Origin: Lingula anatina
Taxonomy: Eukaryota > Brachiopoda > Lingulata > Lingulida > Lingulidae
Direction of reading: 5' to 3'
Assembly (NCBI RefSeq): GCF_001039355.2
Contig: NW_019775602.1
Span: 422,480-486,479 of the forward strand
Length of the DNA stretch: 64,000 nt
Part shown: piece by piece, positions 1-13,032 of the stretch
Numbering within the stretch: position 1 is the stretch's first letter
Layout of the letters: each line of letters begins with the position of its first letter
Translations under genes and position numbers: made by a program
Notes under the pieces: model-generated
What the model was told of the DNA's origin: nothing
Seen by the model: the letters and a program-made list of their open reading frames with translations, nothing else
Database searches by the model: none

Positions 1-539
1 AGAATTTGCGCTAAGATATTGGAGTGTGCATTGTATGATGAAAACGAAGCTATATATATTTTTTACAAATCTACCTGAAACCAATGCAACTCCAAATTCC
101 GCAGTTAGCTACTGTGGAGACACAATCGATGAATCCACTTCTCTAGGTTATGGAACACTAGTCATTTCTAGTTTAAAGATGCATATGAAGTCAATTTTTG
201 GCCACGAAGGCCAGACAAATGTGAGCATATAGTTTCACGTAGTATAATTAAGAGATTTACGAAAATTAAACAAGGCATTGTTTAAATTTAGCGGAAAAAT
301 GATATTTGAACGGATTTATCTGGTAGCATTCTATGCTGTATATCAATGGGGCAGAACAGTAGGTCACAAAAGTAGGTTAAATTTCTGACCAAAAATTTAA
401 AGAAAGATGCAGTCTAAAACTCTTTTATGGCTGATCGAGTTATTTATTCAGTGTATACCTTGGCATGTCGAATTTATTTGAGTCGTATAAGAAACTAGTA
501 CATGTAGAGGTGGTTTATGTGTGTTACTGGGAATCCACG

Positions 540-970
540 CTCCATCGGAGCTTGGTTCATATGTACATTTAAATAGCATGTTGCATACGGAAATGAATAT
601 TTTATTTTGACTATATATGACTAATAAATACCGTAAGTCACATATATCACATGTATTTGTGTCTTAACTTTCAAATCTCCATATGAATGAAATTTCTATT
701 ACACAGACTACGGGTGTTTTACTGGCTTCTTAGGAGTGCAGTTAGCTCCGCCCCTTCTTTTAAACCACTTCCTCGCGTATAGGATATTAAAACACCCGAA
801 GTGTAATTTACTGCTTGTAAAGTTCTGTTTGAAAAAAAATATCACTGTAACATTTTTGCACATTGCATCTTGAATCACTTGGCAAAGAATTGCCTGACAG
901 TTTTCAAATCATATCAGATCCGAAAGAATTGCTCTCGCATCAACTGAAGTACGAGACCCAAAGTTGGATA
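540..970 (+). repeat. Diverged direct repeat, partner at 8890-9275
   Basis: Both blocks share, in the same order, a GTCTTAACTTT segment, a CCCCTTC/CTTTT segment followed by CCTCCTCGCGTA, GCTTGTAAAGTT, a run of A, and a segment with CAAATCATATCAGATC. Similarity is patchy, so this is an old dispersed or segmental duplicate, not a recent tandem copy. Confidence 0.6.
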
Positions 971-2725
971 ATTAATTAGAGTTAAAATGATTACACGTCA
1001 TATATACTTCAACATTGATTATATTATGTACTCTCGTCTGCTTTCTGCTATCCGCATATGCCAGTGCCCTGTATATCTATTCACAGTAATTGGGAGAATG
1101 TGGTCACTGCATACACAGTAGAGACACAGCTACGGTCGTTCTTATTTCGCATGGATTACAGCATGCGAGGGTTTTGACAGCTTCATAAACTCGAAAGTAT
1201 CTGGACGACTGATAAATAGTTTTCCATTTCAAATTCCTATTTTTATAAATACTTTTGAAATTATCAAATATGTATAAGGACAATAATTTAAAAATCTACA
1301 AACTGAGAAATCAAGAGCGGATTAGTGTATAGTCATTTTGTACACAGCTTTGATATCATTCGATCCCAAGGTGATGGGAAATGTTTCATTGGGAAATTAT
1401 TTTCACGATAAACAAGGATATATAATCGTTGCATGCCTTTAATATCAAGATAGCCCAGACATTTACCTCAACATGGTTATTTTTCTTTCAAACTGTATAG
1501 GTTAATTAACTGTTATCATAAAACGAGAATTACTGTTGTCGGCACAAGGGCAAATGCATTGCTTATATGATAATTTAAACCTGTGTTCTTACCATCAAAT
1601 TGTGTTAGGAGAGAGAGTGGTAACACTTGTCAGTATAGTTAACGGTGTTCCGCAATTTAGCAGCCAGTGATACGTCACAGTTTGTATAAATACGGTGATC
1701 ACACGTACTGTGCGCGAATGCACCCAAACCCAATATAGACTTGCATTTCACATGCTAGAGTGTCAAAAAAAAAAAAAAAAAATAAAATAAAATTGAAGGA
1801 ATTTAAAGTTGTATCCAAATTTTTAAAACATATATGTTTATAGAACAAAAATCCACGACTGTCTCAATTTAAATTCAAAGTTTAATATTTACCATGTCTT
1901 TTACATTACGCAAAGAGCCCTAAATGGTAACGTACTAGTATATTCTAAAAACGTACGATAACGCATGTTCCGGGTCATTTAATTTAAATTTTCATACCAC
2001 GTTCCGTTATATATTGTAGTGGTTAAGTCATGGTAAATTAGACATGACGTAAGGATGTTTTTATAACTATTCAGACTGTAACTGAAGGGGCTTTGCATCA
2101 TGGAATATACTAGGTAACGTATGTTCCCTAGAAAAATTGTCAAAATTTCTTTTTGTTCAAGTTCTTGGTGCAAGAGAAAACAATGTATTGTGATTCCACG
2201 ATAATTTGACATTTCTGATAATATTTGGAGCACAAGGGGAATAATAATTAATTTGATGCCTATTTTACTGTCGGTAGGGCGTACTTCCCCGTTTGTTTTA
2301 ATATTCAGCGCCAAGCAAACTAAATTTGCTCAAAGACAATTAATTGCTCTATACAGAAGATTATTATATTTTTTACAACGATATACTTGTAGGAAATAAA
2401 TCAAAGAACGAATCCAGTGATGATTGAATGTTCAAAGTGAGTAAAACGTTTCATAGTTGAACGTTTTGCATTTGTGACAATGAATGTTCCTTTTTGGGGA
2501 TAGAAGATGATTTTTTAAAATTATTATTCATAGTTCCAGGAAAGTGAAACATTGATACTTTGATACAATTATTATTTTCATTATTATCAGTATTATTACA
2601 TCTTCTCTGTAACTACATGGAAACAACAGTTAAAGAGAATAAATGCTTTTCTTTTCTTGAGAAGCAAGCGTTTTCACGTCGTCACCTGCGTCTGTCGTCG
2701 CCGTCGTCGCCGTGCACTTTCACCA

Positions 2726-3110
2726 CCGATAACACAATAAGTGGAAAACCATTTTACCTTTTGACTTTAAACTTACAGAACTGATGAATATTCATAAAAC
2801 GCAGGTCAAGTTAGAAAATCAGCATGATTGGACCATTCTGTCGAAAGTTATGCTGTGTTTTTTCTCTTTTTTTAGCATATATTCAGCACTAATAACACAT
2901 TTCAAGGAAAACTGACAGGTCTATTGTCTTGAAACTCGCAGGGGTGATCAATATTACTAAAAACACAGGTCGAGTTCGAACATCAGCATGATCAGATCAT
3001 TTTTAGTAAAGCTAAGCAGTTTTTCCTGTTTTTTAGTATTTATGCAACTCCGATAACACATTTCAAGGAAAACTGATTGGTCTGTTGTCTTTAAATTCAC
3101 AGGAATGAAC
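2726..3110 (+). repeat. Three diverged units of about 160 bp
   Basis: The phrases ATAACACATTTCAAGGAAAACTG, CAGGTCRAGTT and ATCAGCATGAT recur about every 160 bp. The first unit is the most diverged. No coding sense is visible. Confidence 0.5.
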
Positions 3111-3134
3111 TATTAACTTACCTATTTGTATGGG

Positions 3135-3290
3135 TATGCTGATGACCAGAAACAGAGATGCCACAGTCCACTTGCTGCATCAAACTTGCACTATTATTTT
3201 GAGCTCAGTTGGTAGATCTACGAAGGATTGGCGAAACAATGGGCCCTCTCCCTGTCGGCCCACACCCAAGTCTTTTAAAAGAACATGCAA
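3135..3290 (-). pseudogene. Relic promoter and signal-peptide exon of an EGF-lectin gene
   Basis: Read on the minus strand, this stretch matches the TATA/5'UTR/first-exon region of the two intact EGF-lectin genes. It has a TTTTAAAAGACTTGG stretch where those genes have CTCTATAAAAG, a match to their 5'UTR, then AGTGCAAGT, GCAGCAAGTGGACTGTGGCA and TCTGGTCA as in the gene at 31,822. The start codon position reads ATA instead of ATG, and an extra base creates a stop soon after. It is inverted relative to both intact genes. I see no remaining EGF or lectin exons beside it, so it is a decayed fragment of a third family member. Confidence 0.6.
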
Positions 3291-3716
3291 ATCCGTTGAA
3301 CTTAAAGTTCTCCAATGCAAACCTTTGACTAATGCCACCTTTTTAGTTCTTAGAAATATTGATTCTAGATACACTGCATTTCAGGTTTTTACGCATCTCT
3401 TCTATTACTCAAATCTTGAATGAAAAAGACAAAATTAAATAAAAAAATAATGTACACACACTGGACAATAGAAGTGTCACCCCCTGATTCAGAGTAATCA
3501 AAGTTATTGACCTGAAAAGGCGGAATATAAGCAATGTAAAAATATCGATACAGATGAAATGTTCATGCAGAACCGTTTCTTTTGTGAATTTTGATGTTAA
3601 TAATATGATACCAGTATCATATCATTCCACAGTCATTTATCTCCCCCAAAGTACTGGTTCAGTAGAGGTGACACTACTAGTGTTCAGTGTGTGTAAGTTA
3701 TACAAAAATATATGGT

Positions 3717-4180
3717 ACAATGGCCATCGGCTGTCGCATTAAGGGTGTTGTTTTCTTCACTGTATTTAAATGATAAATCTTACTTACGCAAAAAACATCA
3801 ATAAATCAAACCTGGGATGATGGATAATCCTACGTCATGACAGGACAGGACACTCTATAATAGTCAACGGTTACATTTCGGTCAATCGCCTGGAAGGTGT
3901 CTTTTATACACAATAAATAAATCCCCATGATGCATGTTTTTTTCGCCGAAAACAACAATGCATCAAACTTATGATGTTTCACACTTTTTGCCTGCCGTGG
4001 CATGACAGGACAGCTCCTCTTGTAAGCAACATTTCATTGATTAGTGATGGGGTGGCTTCGTTTAACTACAAGTCACTGAAATCATATTTATGCCTTCAAT
4101 TAACAATTAATGCAGTAGATTACGCTGTTCGTTTGCATCGAAAATGTGTCTTGTTTAACTTGCAAAATGTCAACACAATT
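3717..4180 (+). repeat. Dispersed repeat containing TGACAGGACAGGAC
   Basis: The same sequence recurs at about 30,283-30,830 in the same orientation and, shorter, inverted at about 31,480-31,672. Shared landmarks are AATGGCCATCGG near the start, TTACGCAAAAA, the GACAGGACAGGAC core, a GTCAACGGTT segment and AATAAATCCC. A tail resembling TTGCATCGAAAA...CTTGCAAAAT also occurs near 32,120. This is probably an old non-coding interspersed element; its ends are not clear. Confidence 0.55.
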
Positions 4181-5861
4181 TGAGTAATTGTGTAAAAAAA
4201 TTAGTGGACTTACTTTATTTAAATTAGAATAGAGATATTGTGGATGATTTCAGAAATGAAACCCATCTCTCCCGCTACACGATAAATGGTTATATGTCTC
4301 TGAATCCTTGCTAAACAATACGCCAGCATATGAATGACACAAAGTTACTTTAAATGATTATAGGCCTATCATAACATAATTATATATATATATTTTAGTA
4401 GGCAAGTTGTTTTTATCACCAGGAAATACAACGGACGCTAAAAAAGATTACTATCCATAAACTCGTTTGTGTTTTTTAACAATTCTTCGGTGATTTCAAT
4501 GGTAAAATTAGGAAATCTTCCGTTAATCTTCTGAAAAAGGGTTAAATCATCATTAGCCCAACAGTTATGGATGACACGTAATTTGGTTATCATGAAACAA
4601 TTGCTAAATATCCAGGATTTCACTTTGCTATATACTGCTGGTGCTGCTTCTACTACTACAACTACTACAACAATCTGTTATCCAATTTTGCACCAGCTAG
4701 AATGGAGAGAGAAAAAAGATCATGGAGGGTACACATTTTTTCTGCTCACAACTGCTTTCACTTTTTTCCAGTGAGTCGTAATCATTTTTCTTGTTTTATA
4801 ATTTTCATTTTTCTTTGTTTGTATAGTTTTTTCACTCACTGGTTTTTTTGTTGTGAAAAATATTTTAAAAAATACTTCAAATATCTTTCTGATCGAAGGC
4901 GAGACACAAGCACAGTCTTGCGGGTTTATATGATTATTAACGTTTTTGTAAACTGCTGTAAGATATGGTTGGTGCGAACACCGCCCATCACGACGATTAA
5001 CGGCCCAAAATAACTACCACAAATGTGACAATTCATTAAATATCATTACATCACATTTTAAGCGGCATAAAACGCGTCTTTTTGCGAAATATAATAATAA
5101 TAATAATAATTTATTGAGCACAGGAATGTTTTTTCATTTAAAGGCTCTCGATCTACCTTATATTATACATATGGAAATATAGTAATAATAGTCAATAAAT
5201 AAATAAAAAAATTACCTATATAATGTTATACAATATAATTTCTAATATTATACAAGTAAAATCATTTGTACATTTCTAGTTAATTACCTTTTTTCATAAT
5301 TTTACTTACAAAATCCCCTACTGCATTTGCACTCTGTGCTAAGGGTGGATTAAGAATGATGTCAAACTGTTTGACCTTGTCTGATAGATATAATATACCA
5401 AGCCTACAACTTTGAAGAGAGTAAAGCGTTGAACTCAGGTTCATTCCTGTATATAATAATAAATTTTGACCACGCCTTCACTTAGTGGTTTTCCTTGTAC
5501 AAGGAGAGTATTACACTGAACAAGGCTCTACAAAGCTAACAGCTGAAAAGTACCGCACTAAGGTGATTATTATAACATGGTTGCCAATTTTTTGGGTTGG
5601 AGAAAAAGTAACCCTTCACAAAAACTTAAACTTAAATGAAACTTTACCAAATTTATGAAAGTTCTGTGCATTCATTTAATTTTGTAAGTAGAGAAAGTTT
5701 ACTACATATTTGGCATCCCTTCATGGCACAGCAAGGTATCTGCTCGAGGGTCTGGCACTTAGCCGGTCAGAGATAAAATCTCAGTCCTACGGACACTGGC
5801 CTTGTCTCCAGATACACATGTATCATACATCCATGTGGCGCCATGGCATCGGCATCCGCTC

Positions 5862-5869
5862 TATAAAAG
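5862..5869 (+). promoter_or_regulatory. TATA box of the first EGF-lectin gene
   Basis: TATAAAAG lies 74 bp upstream of the chosen ATG. It is followed by a 5'UTR that resembles that of the paralogous gene (CCTGTGGCTCAATGTTT in both). The paralogue has its own TATAAAAG at almost the same distance, which supports both starts. Confidence 0.75.
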
Positions 5870-5935
5870 TCGAGTGTTTGGACCTGTGGCTCAATGTTTC
5901 CCCAAATCTGCTTCGTGGTTACCGCTGATCACGAG

Positions 5936-7878
5936 ATGATGGTGCCAGCTACACGCAGTGTTTGGACTGTGGCAGCTCTATTGCTGGTCATTGGCTTGTC
6001 TAGAAGTGAGTTTTTCATCAATATTCAAAGTTTCTTTTAAGGGATAATTTTCGAAAAAAAAATCTCAACAATTTCTAATAGTTCCAATAAAGTGATCAGC
6101 CATTTAAAAAAAAACACGTCTTCTTTCAGAAGGAAATGTGAACATTAGGTTCTTTTATTTGAGCTATTTAATAGTGTTTTTAAAAAATCTGAATTGGAAA
6201 AGATACATGTAGGTAGCTGTGTACGAAATGTGTAGGTTAACATTCAAAAATGACTTTTGAGTAGTTTTTTAACTACATGTTCTACGGAACGTCTCCAGCT
6301 CTTAACCCCTCAATCTCACATGTTATTCTTGTTAATATCTGAGAAATATTTGCTTTGTTTCAGCTGGCAAAGCACAAGTTAATTCATGTGGTGAAAATGA
6401 ACAATGTTTATCACCCATAAACTTCCAACTTCCCAACTTATTTGGATGTTACATTCTTAGCTGGTTGATTTTCGGAGTGCCTTGCAACACCCAACCCGCT
6501 TGTGAGTGCGTTTGCCAGAACGGTTTTAGACAGGAAGCAGATGGCAGTTGCGTAGGTAAGCCGCTGCTATCATAAGATTGAAAATACAATTAAAACAAAC
6601 GAATTTGACCAGTACCCGATCTCTTAAACATCTAGTACAATGCGTGCTTGTATTTTATACTAGTGGGAAATGGGCAAAAGGAGGCAAACGGTAAGCCAAG
6701 TGGTGCATCCTTCTATACCTTGAAATTATTTCACCAGATTTTTGTAAGAGAGTTCAATGCGACTGCAACCGAAATGTGAGTGTAATAGGGACAATTCTAA
6801 ATCAAGTTCATGAGTTTGTAATTAGTTTATTTTTTCTTGTAGACATCGACGAATGTGCATTAGTCCATTCATCAGTTTGCGTAGGACTCATTTGCGAGAA
6901 CAACATAGGAAGCTACGATTGTACCAGTGACTCAGACGAGTGCTCTTTGGGTACTGACAACTGTGCAGAAAACGCCACATGTACAGATACAGTTGGCAGT
7001 TTCACCTGTTCTTGTTTGCCTGGCTTCAGTGGTAATGGCACAGTGTGTAATAATTTGGACGAGTGTTCTTTGGGTACAGACAACTGTGCAGAAAATGCCA
7101 CATGTACAGACACTGTTGGCAGTTTCAGTTGTTCTTGTTTACCTGGCTTCACTGGTGATGTCACAACATGTAAGGATGTGGATGAGTGTTCTCTGGGTAC
7201 TGACAACTGTGCCAAAAATGCTACTTGTATGAACACTGTTGGTAGTTATATTTGTTCTTGTTTACCTGGTTTCACAGGAGATAACATAATATGTGTTGAT
7301 AGTAGAAGTAAGTATAGCTTTAATGATTCGTAATTTTAAGCCAATGAAAACGAAGAGTAGTAAAAAGCATTGTTAAAAAACTTTTTATATGTAATATTTC
7401 ATTTGCCATATGTCATATAAGGTGGTACATTTTGCAAACATTCTCACAGTGCTTAAACATTTGTTTATTTTTAATCATATATTTCATTCGTGTTTATTTA
7501 ATTAATGAACATATGAGCCAAATAATAATTTTAGCGTGATTATCGTAAATAAAAAAATTTGCCTATTCTAATAACCTTAAGCTATTAATTTACGCTGTAC
7601 CTTGTTATCAGCTATGGTTTTTTCATGCGTTTTCTTTGTTTTTCTAGCTTGCCCAGGAGGTCCACCTGGAAGCGAATTCTGGGTAAAATCAAGAGATGGC
7701 ACCAAATGTTTCCAGTTCTTTAGTGACCAATTAGATTATGTCAGTGCCAAGGCGCAGTGTATTACAAATGTCACAGGAAGCACACTGGCTATCATATTGA
7801 GCGAATCTCAAAATTCTGACGTAGAGGCCCTCATTCCAAATATGTAGGTTTTTAATGTCTTTTAGTAACATCCTCAGG

Positions 7879-7930
<52 letters not shown>

Positions 7931-8001
7931 AGGCGTGATGAACAGGGTGACATGAATGTTTTACCTGTATTAAAATTACACTTGCCTTGAATCACAAAAA
8001 A

Positions 8002-8052
<51 letters not shown>

Positions 8053-8436
8053 CAAGAGTTAATGTACCTGGTGTTGTTTATGAGTATTAATTTATGAGTA
8101 TTTATTAGTGTATTGCTGTCATAATATTTTAACGTCGCAACTGCAAGTACAATACTAGATAATTATTCCTGGCCTGTATTAGATCTAGTTCACTTTTTCA
8201 GAACTACTTCTGTCAAAACTTGGATTGGATTGGAACAGTCGACCCCTGGTACTTGGGCGTGGTTGGACGGCTCCTCAACTGCAGGGTACGTTAATTGGAA
8301 TGGTAACAGCGGCGGGACGGCACCCTCGAATGCTGATAAAGCTTGCGGTGTTATAAAACACAAAAGCAGTTTAAAGTGGAAGGGACGAACATGTAGCGAA
8401 ACAGGGCAGTATATTTGTGAAGTGACTCTAAACTAA
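5936..8436 (+). CDS. Secreted EGF-repeat / C-type lectin protein (four EGF modules)
   Basis: Five exons: 5936-6005, 6364-6555, 6843-7307, 7648-7843, 8202-8436. All junctions are GT-AG, phases agree, and they encode 385 aa. Residues 1-23 form a signal peptide (ATG doublet, hydrophobic AALLLVIGL). Residues 24-87 are a cysteine-rich N-terminal module ending CECVCQNGF. Residues 88-242 hold one atypical EGF (DIDEC) and three calcium-binding EGFs of 41 aa, with the D-x-D-E-C start and C-x-D-x4-F-x-C-x-C hydroxylation pattern. Residues 243-385 form a C-type lectin domain with WIGL and WAWLDG. The canonical EPN/QPD triplet is absent and the WND position reads WKG, so classical calcium-dependent sugar binding is doubtful. 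The protein is presumably secreted. The paralogue at 31,822-35,985 has the same exon plan. A defence or adhesion role is inference; ligand unknown. Confidence 0.9.
7885..8052 (+). repeat. (GA)n and (AAAT)n microsatellites in the last intron
   Basis: About 42 bp of GA repeats (7885-7926) and about 55 bp of AAAT repeats (7996-8052) lie in the intron that splits the lectin domain of the first EGF-lectin gene. Confidence 0.9.
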
Positions 8437-8889
8437 ACTGTCATGGCATTGTTTAGTTGTACTTTATGTGGAAACATTTAAAATCAATCTGAACCTGAAT
8501 TTTTTGTTTCCGATATATTCGTTGTTAGCCTGATGAAGGATATACATAAATTTATAGATGTAAAAAAGTACATGTAAGAATTATTATATTATGTTATACA
8601 ACTTAAAAGAAATAATCATATTTAATGGATGTAAGAGTTAAATGTAAAAATAACAGAGTTCACTATCAGATATCGGACTGAACAGTTTATAACGAAAACT
8701 TATACCAGTACGAGTGAAGTTATATTGTTTTCACAAATATTTCTGTAATGTATGCGCTTTAACATTCTGCATTTACCTACTTATCAGCTGAGCATCCAGT
8801 GATTGCACAATAAGTGAATACACTTCACTTTATAATGAAACATTAGTTATATCTAGTTAAAATGTTTACTGAAATGAACATGTTGTTTT

Positions 8890-9275
8890 GACAATAATGG
8901 TCAATAAATAATTTAAGCCATGTATGTGACACATGTTAGTCTCTTAACTTTGCATATGGATGACATTTCTTTTTTCATCTATTTTCTTTCTTAATTATTC
9001 CATTGCACTGGCCTGTCAGAAGTGCAGGTGGCCCCTTCCCTTCTTTTTACCACCTCCTCGCGTAAGGGATAATTAACAAAGAAAACCTAATTTTCTGAAG
9101 AACTATTGCTTGTAAAGTTACTCTTTGAAAAAAAAATGCAGTAGCTTTTTTTGCAAACTGTGTCTTGACATCCCTTGCAAATACTGTCCTGATGGTTCTC
9201 GGGTCAAATCATATCAGATCAGGTCATAAGGAAGCGCTGTTACATCACCTGAAGTAGGCGGCCCAAAATCGTACA
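8890..9275 (+). repeat. Partner of the diverged direct repeat at 540-970
   Basis: It shares ordered landmarks with 540-970, including CCACCTCCTCGCGTA and CAAATCATATCAGATC. It begins about 450 bp after the stop of the first EGF-lectin gene. If the 540 copy marks the 3' flank of another lost lectin gene, the relic exon at 3.1 kb would fit, but that is speculation. Confidence 0.55.
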
Positions 9276-10085
9276 ATTTAACAAAGATGAAGCGATGATG
9301 TCATGCACATTTTAATGTGTTAAAACACTATAGGCCTAAATGTTAATTATTTACACTGCAATATTTACGTTTTAATGAAAAAAGAATAGAATATGTACAA
9401 ATATGTATAGTTTGATGTAAAGTTTATCCAGAGAAACGTAAATCGATCTTAATTGAAAGATTGTTTTATTTAATACCGTGCTGTGATCTTTCCACGACCA
9501 CTGCCAAGGCCAAGGGGGGGGGGGGGGGGGGGGTTAAATACTCTCTTGTTTTCTCATACCAGTACCCTGTATTTCCGTACACAGTGAACAAGGAACTTTT
9601 GGTAATTGCAAACACAGTAAAGACACGGCGAATTTCATTTTATACTTTTATGTATATATATGACAATGAATTAATATTGTAATGAAATTATGTTAATTAA
9701 AACTTTAAAGCCTATCTTATCCTTATTACCTGTGATATATATATGATATTATCAAGTGTATATTTTAAGAAATCCAAATTGCCTGAAATATTCAAATTAA
9801 CCTTTGATACAATGAACTTATACAGATACTGTATAAGAATTTGAAAAAAATTGATATTCTAATAATGAAGTGGTATTTACTATGCAATAATTAACCATTC
9901 TCTTCTTCTCTCTATTATATATATTTTGACTCGACTCCAATTCGCGCACTACTTGCTTAACATTTGTCATTCTGTGACAATAAAAAAATAAATGACAGTC
10001 ATTTTCATGACAAAGCCTGAGCAAATCTTGACAATTAACAGTATGGAGGCTTCACGATACTGATGCTTGGCAACCTCAAGAGTTA

Positions 10086-10253
10086 GGCCCGTATTCCAAG
10101 ATGTTCCTTAAAATAGGCCTAAGGTCAACTTTTATAAAGGCTTCCTTTGATGAGGTGTCCCTTGGTAAAGGAAGGCATAACGATATGGGCCCGTATTCCA
10201 AGATGTTCCTTAAAATAGGCCTAAGGTCAACTTTTATAAAGGCTTCCTTTGAT
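10086..10253 (+). mobile_element. Truncated Harbinger-like element ends
   Basis: Two partial copies start with GGCCCGTATTCCAAGATG (about 10,086 and 10,189). Both continue into the first 60 bp of the element at 10,437. The second stops at an N (10,254), so its truncation may be an assembly effect. The first is preceded by TTA, the target triplet favoured by PIF/Harbinger elements. Confidence 0.6.
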
Positions 10254-10436
10254 NGACGGATTTACTTTTTACAACATAAAATCAATAGAACATTTCTAAT
10301 ATAAATTTTCAAAAAGACACCAGAGATCTAATGAAATAAAATCAACCAGACGGTCTTTGTCAATTTCACCAACTTGTTTATTTCAAACAGCGCACTTTTC
10401 GCACATGCGCAGTTGTTTGAAGCCTGTGCTCACTAG

Positions 10437-11605
10437 GGCCCGTATTCCAAGATGTTCCTTAAAATAGGCCTAAGGTCAACTTTTATAAAGGCTTCCTTTG
10501 ATGAGGTGTTCCTTGGTAAAGGAAGGCCTAACGAAATGGTATGCTAAGACCACACTTTAGCCTCTCCTTTGATAAGGAATTACTTTGACAAAAGTCAGTC
10601 TTTAGGTAAGGGGCACTGACATAAAGGAGCTCCTCATTGGTTAGAGTAGGCCTTTGTGACACCCTCCTTGGTAAAAACGCCGCAGTAATGTTGTATAATT
10701 GGGGTCAACTGATCAACTTCAGTCATGCAATAGTGCATATGGACATTATCCCTTTTCTGATATCGAAAAGCAGCTACTGATGCAACTAGTCACAGAGAAA
10801 AGCCTATCCTCGAGCAAATGTATAACTTCCGCCAAGGAGGTTGTTTTCACCCCTGTTTGTTTGTCTGTCTTTTTGTTACCTCCACCAAGGATGTTGTTTT
10901 CATCCCTGTTGGTTTGTCTGTCTGTCTGTCTGTTTGTCATCAACATAAATCAAAAAGTTACAGGCCGATTTTGATGAAATTTTCAGGGTAGGTCAGAAAT
11001 GGATTATATTAGAAGTGGTTAGTTTTTGGTGGTGACCAAGATCAATAATCAATCAATAATCAAAAAGAACTCAAAAAGTTATTGGCCGATTGTGATAGAA
11101 TTTTCAGGAACTGTCACAAGTGGGCCAAGGAACAGATGATTAGTTTTTGGTGGTGATCCGGATAAATAATCTATCAATAATCAAATATAAAAAAACTAAA
11201 TCATTATAGAATGAAAATTGGGTGGAGACTTTGCTGCCTTGGCGGAGGTCTCCGCTCTCGGAGTGCTTTTTCTAGTTGAATTTAATGTTTTTGAATTTAG
11301 GTAGGCATGTTGGTTTACATAGTCCTCCATGGAGCTGATTTTCACAAGAGAACTGTACACGATGGCTGCTTAAGGAAGACTAAAAGTTACTCCAGACCAA
11401 CCTTACATTTTAAGGAATCCTCAGCCGAAAATAAAGGAAATCTTTAAGCAAAGGCAGATTCTAGAAATGACCGATTCCTTTGCTAAGGATGATTGTTAAG
11501 TGATTCCTTTCAAGTGAGATAAAGAAAGGTCTTGGAATACAAATTTCGCATAAGGTCGACTTTAAGTCTGCCTTAACGCTAAAGGGAGATTCTGGAATAC
11601 GGGCC
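10437..11605 (+). mobile_element. Non-autonomous PIF/Harbinger-like element (about 1.17 kb)
   Basis: The element starts GGCCCGTATTCCA and ends TGGAATACGGGCC, an inverted terminal repeat, and is flanked on both sides by TAG, a 3-bp target duplication. The internal sequence at about 11,283-11,440 matches the transposase-like segment at 29.5-29.8 kb but is deleted, so this copy cannot encode transposase. Three-base duplications and the relation to that transposase-like sequence suggest PIF/Harbinger. A second repeat is inserted inside it. Confidence 0.7.
10826..11277 (+). mobile_element. Nested interspersed repeat with CCGCCAAGGAG ends
   Basis: It begins CTTCCGCCAAGGAGGT, ends with CCTTGGCGGAGG then a TCTCCGCTCTCGGAGTGC tail, and contains internal AAAAAGTTA...GCCGATT...GATGAAATTTTCAG blocks repeated twice. 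The inverted ends and its position inside the Harbinger-like element indicate a later insertion. Its family is not identified here. Confidence 0.55.
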
Positions 11606-13032
11606 TAGAAGTCAGGCCAATATTTGTAAGTATTCAGTGTCCAAGATAGGAATTTCTTTGAAGATTTGACAGTTCTTGGTTTTGCAACTGTATATTTTTG
11701 AGTTCGACGGTGACTATATGGCATGATTTTATTTGTCTCAGATCTGGATAAAAGTCGGTGTATTTTGTGATCTATGGACATATTGTGGAGTAATGCTTTC
11801 GATTGCTCATCCCTTCTACCGGCAACTGTTACACTTTATGAAATGTTGCATTCCCCATTAAACGTGTGGGTATATTTTTTAACCTCACAAGGAAATGTCA
11901 CTGCTTTTTTTCTGAGCAAAATCGTTAAGTTTGTGCCAAATAATTACCATAGGCCTAATGTTTGGCAAAAATAGGTTCCAAAAATTAAGATTTCCTCAAA
12001 ATAGGAGCCTACGGTCAACTGATCATTTTAATCTGGGGAAGATTTAGTTGAATGGCACAAAAAGTCACTATATACTCTTATATTCGTTTATCATACTATG
12101 GAATTAATATCATGGATTCAAATACGATAGGGGTGATCTCCTGAAAATAAGTTCAGGCTACAGATTAGTTTGGAAAAGGGTGGCTGTTAACTCCTCCTAT
12201 CCATAGAAGTACGAACAGGTAAGCCCCTTGATGGCCCTTCGTTTATTACAGCAATGACGACTGATTTACGTTATTTAGTAGATTTTATACAAACGCACAA
12301 TAAAACATCTGTAGAAAGATTACTGATACCACCAAATCTGTTACATATTCCTTATTTATTCAAATTAAATATAATATTTATTGTTGTTAAAATACTTGGA
12401 TTTTACAATAACATACATAGCTAAAACGTTTATGGAGAATAAACTTTATAAGATAGTTATTTAAAATTGTTAAGAGGAAATAAAACATATTATATAAGAG
12501 GCATCGGAAAGATCAATTTATTCTCGGATTGTTTATTGATTTTACACTTTTAGACTCTATGCAGCTTTCTTTTCTTCTAACACTGAGCAGTGTGACTGCC
12601 ATAGTTACATTTGTGAATGATGTCACGCACAAATGCAGATCACAACACAAGTGACTAGCGCTGAGAGAAACTTCGCGGCCATCAGACATGCAAGCTTTTC
12701 TTTCACGATACTAAATAGACATATATATATCAGAAGGTATATCCGGCATCATCAAGTACCTGCTTCATAAAGCATTGGTGAGCAATCTTCTCAACATCAC
12801 TTGGTCTTATGTAGCCCTATACAAATCTGTACATACATTTTCCGCTCCACAGATTATTATTATTATTATTATTTACTATTATTATTATAAAACCGCACCT
12901 TCCTTGCAAATGATCTACCGTGCGTTTCAAGGAATAAATGTCCGACTATTAAGTTATATATATGTCATTCTTGTATCTTAAAAGCAAATAAATAAACATA
13001 TAGAAACGAAATGGAAAGAGAAACGATTTTTT

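Larger units (their letters stand above)
1..5850. other. Intergenic region left of the first lectin gene
   Basis: No convincing gene is visible. Open frames here are short, AT-rich and lack recognisable domains or splice context. The stretch holds a block matching 8.9-9.3 kb, a three-unit diverged repeat near 2.7-3.1 kb, a decayed lectin first exon on the minus strand (3.1-3.3 kb), a copy of a dispersed GACAGGACAGGAC-containing repeat (3.7-4.2 kb), and an (AAT)n run near 5.09-5.11 kb. The rest shows nothing I can name. Confidence 0.6.
8437..13030. other. Transposon-rich intergenic region
   Basis: No gene is supported. The region holds a block related to 540-970, a poly(G) run near 9,517-9,534, the Harbinger-like element at 10,437-11,605 with a nested second repeat, truncated copies of its end, and an (ATT)n run near 12,853-12,885. 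11.6-13.0 kb shows nothing recognisable. Confidence 0.6.

Noticed and set aside
1-240. Frame at the left edge considered as the tail of another lectin gene
   Set aside because: No CTLD landmark (WIGL, GQYIC) is found, and the cysteine and glycine pattern does not match.
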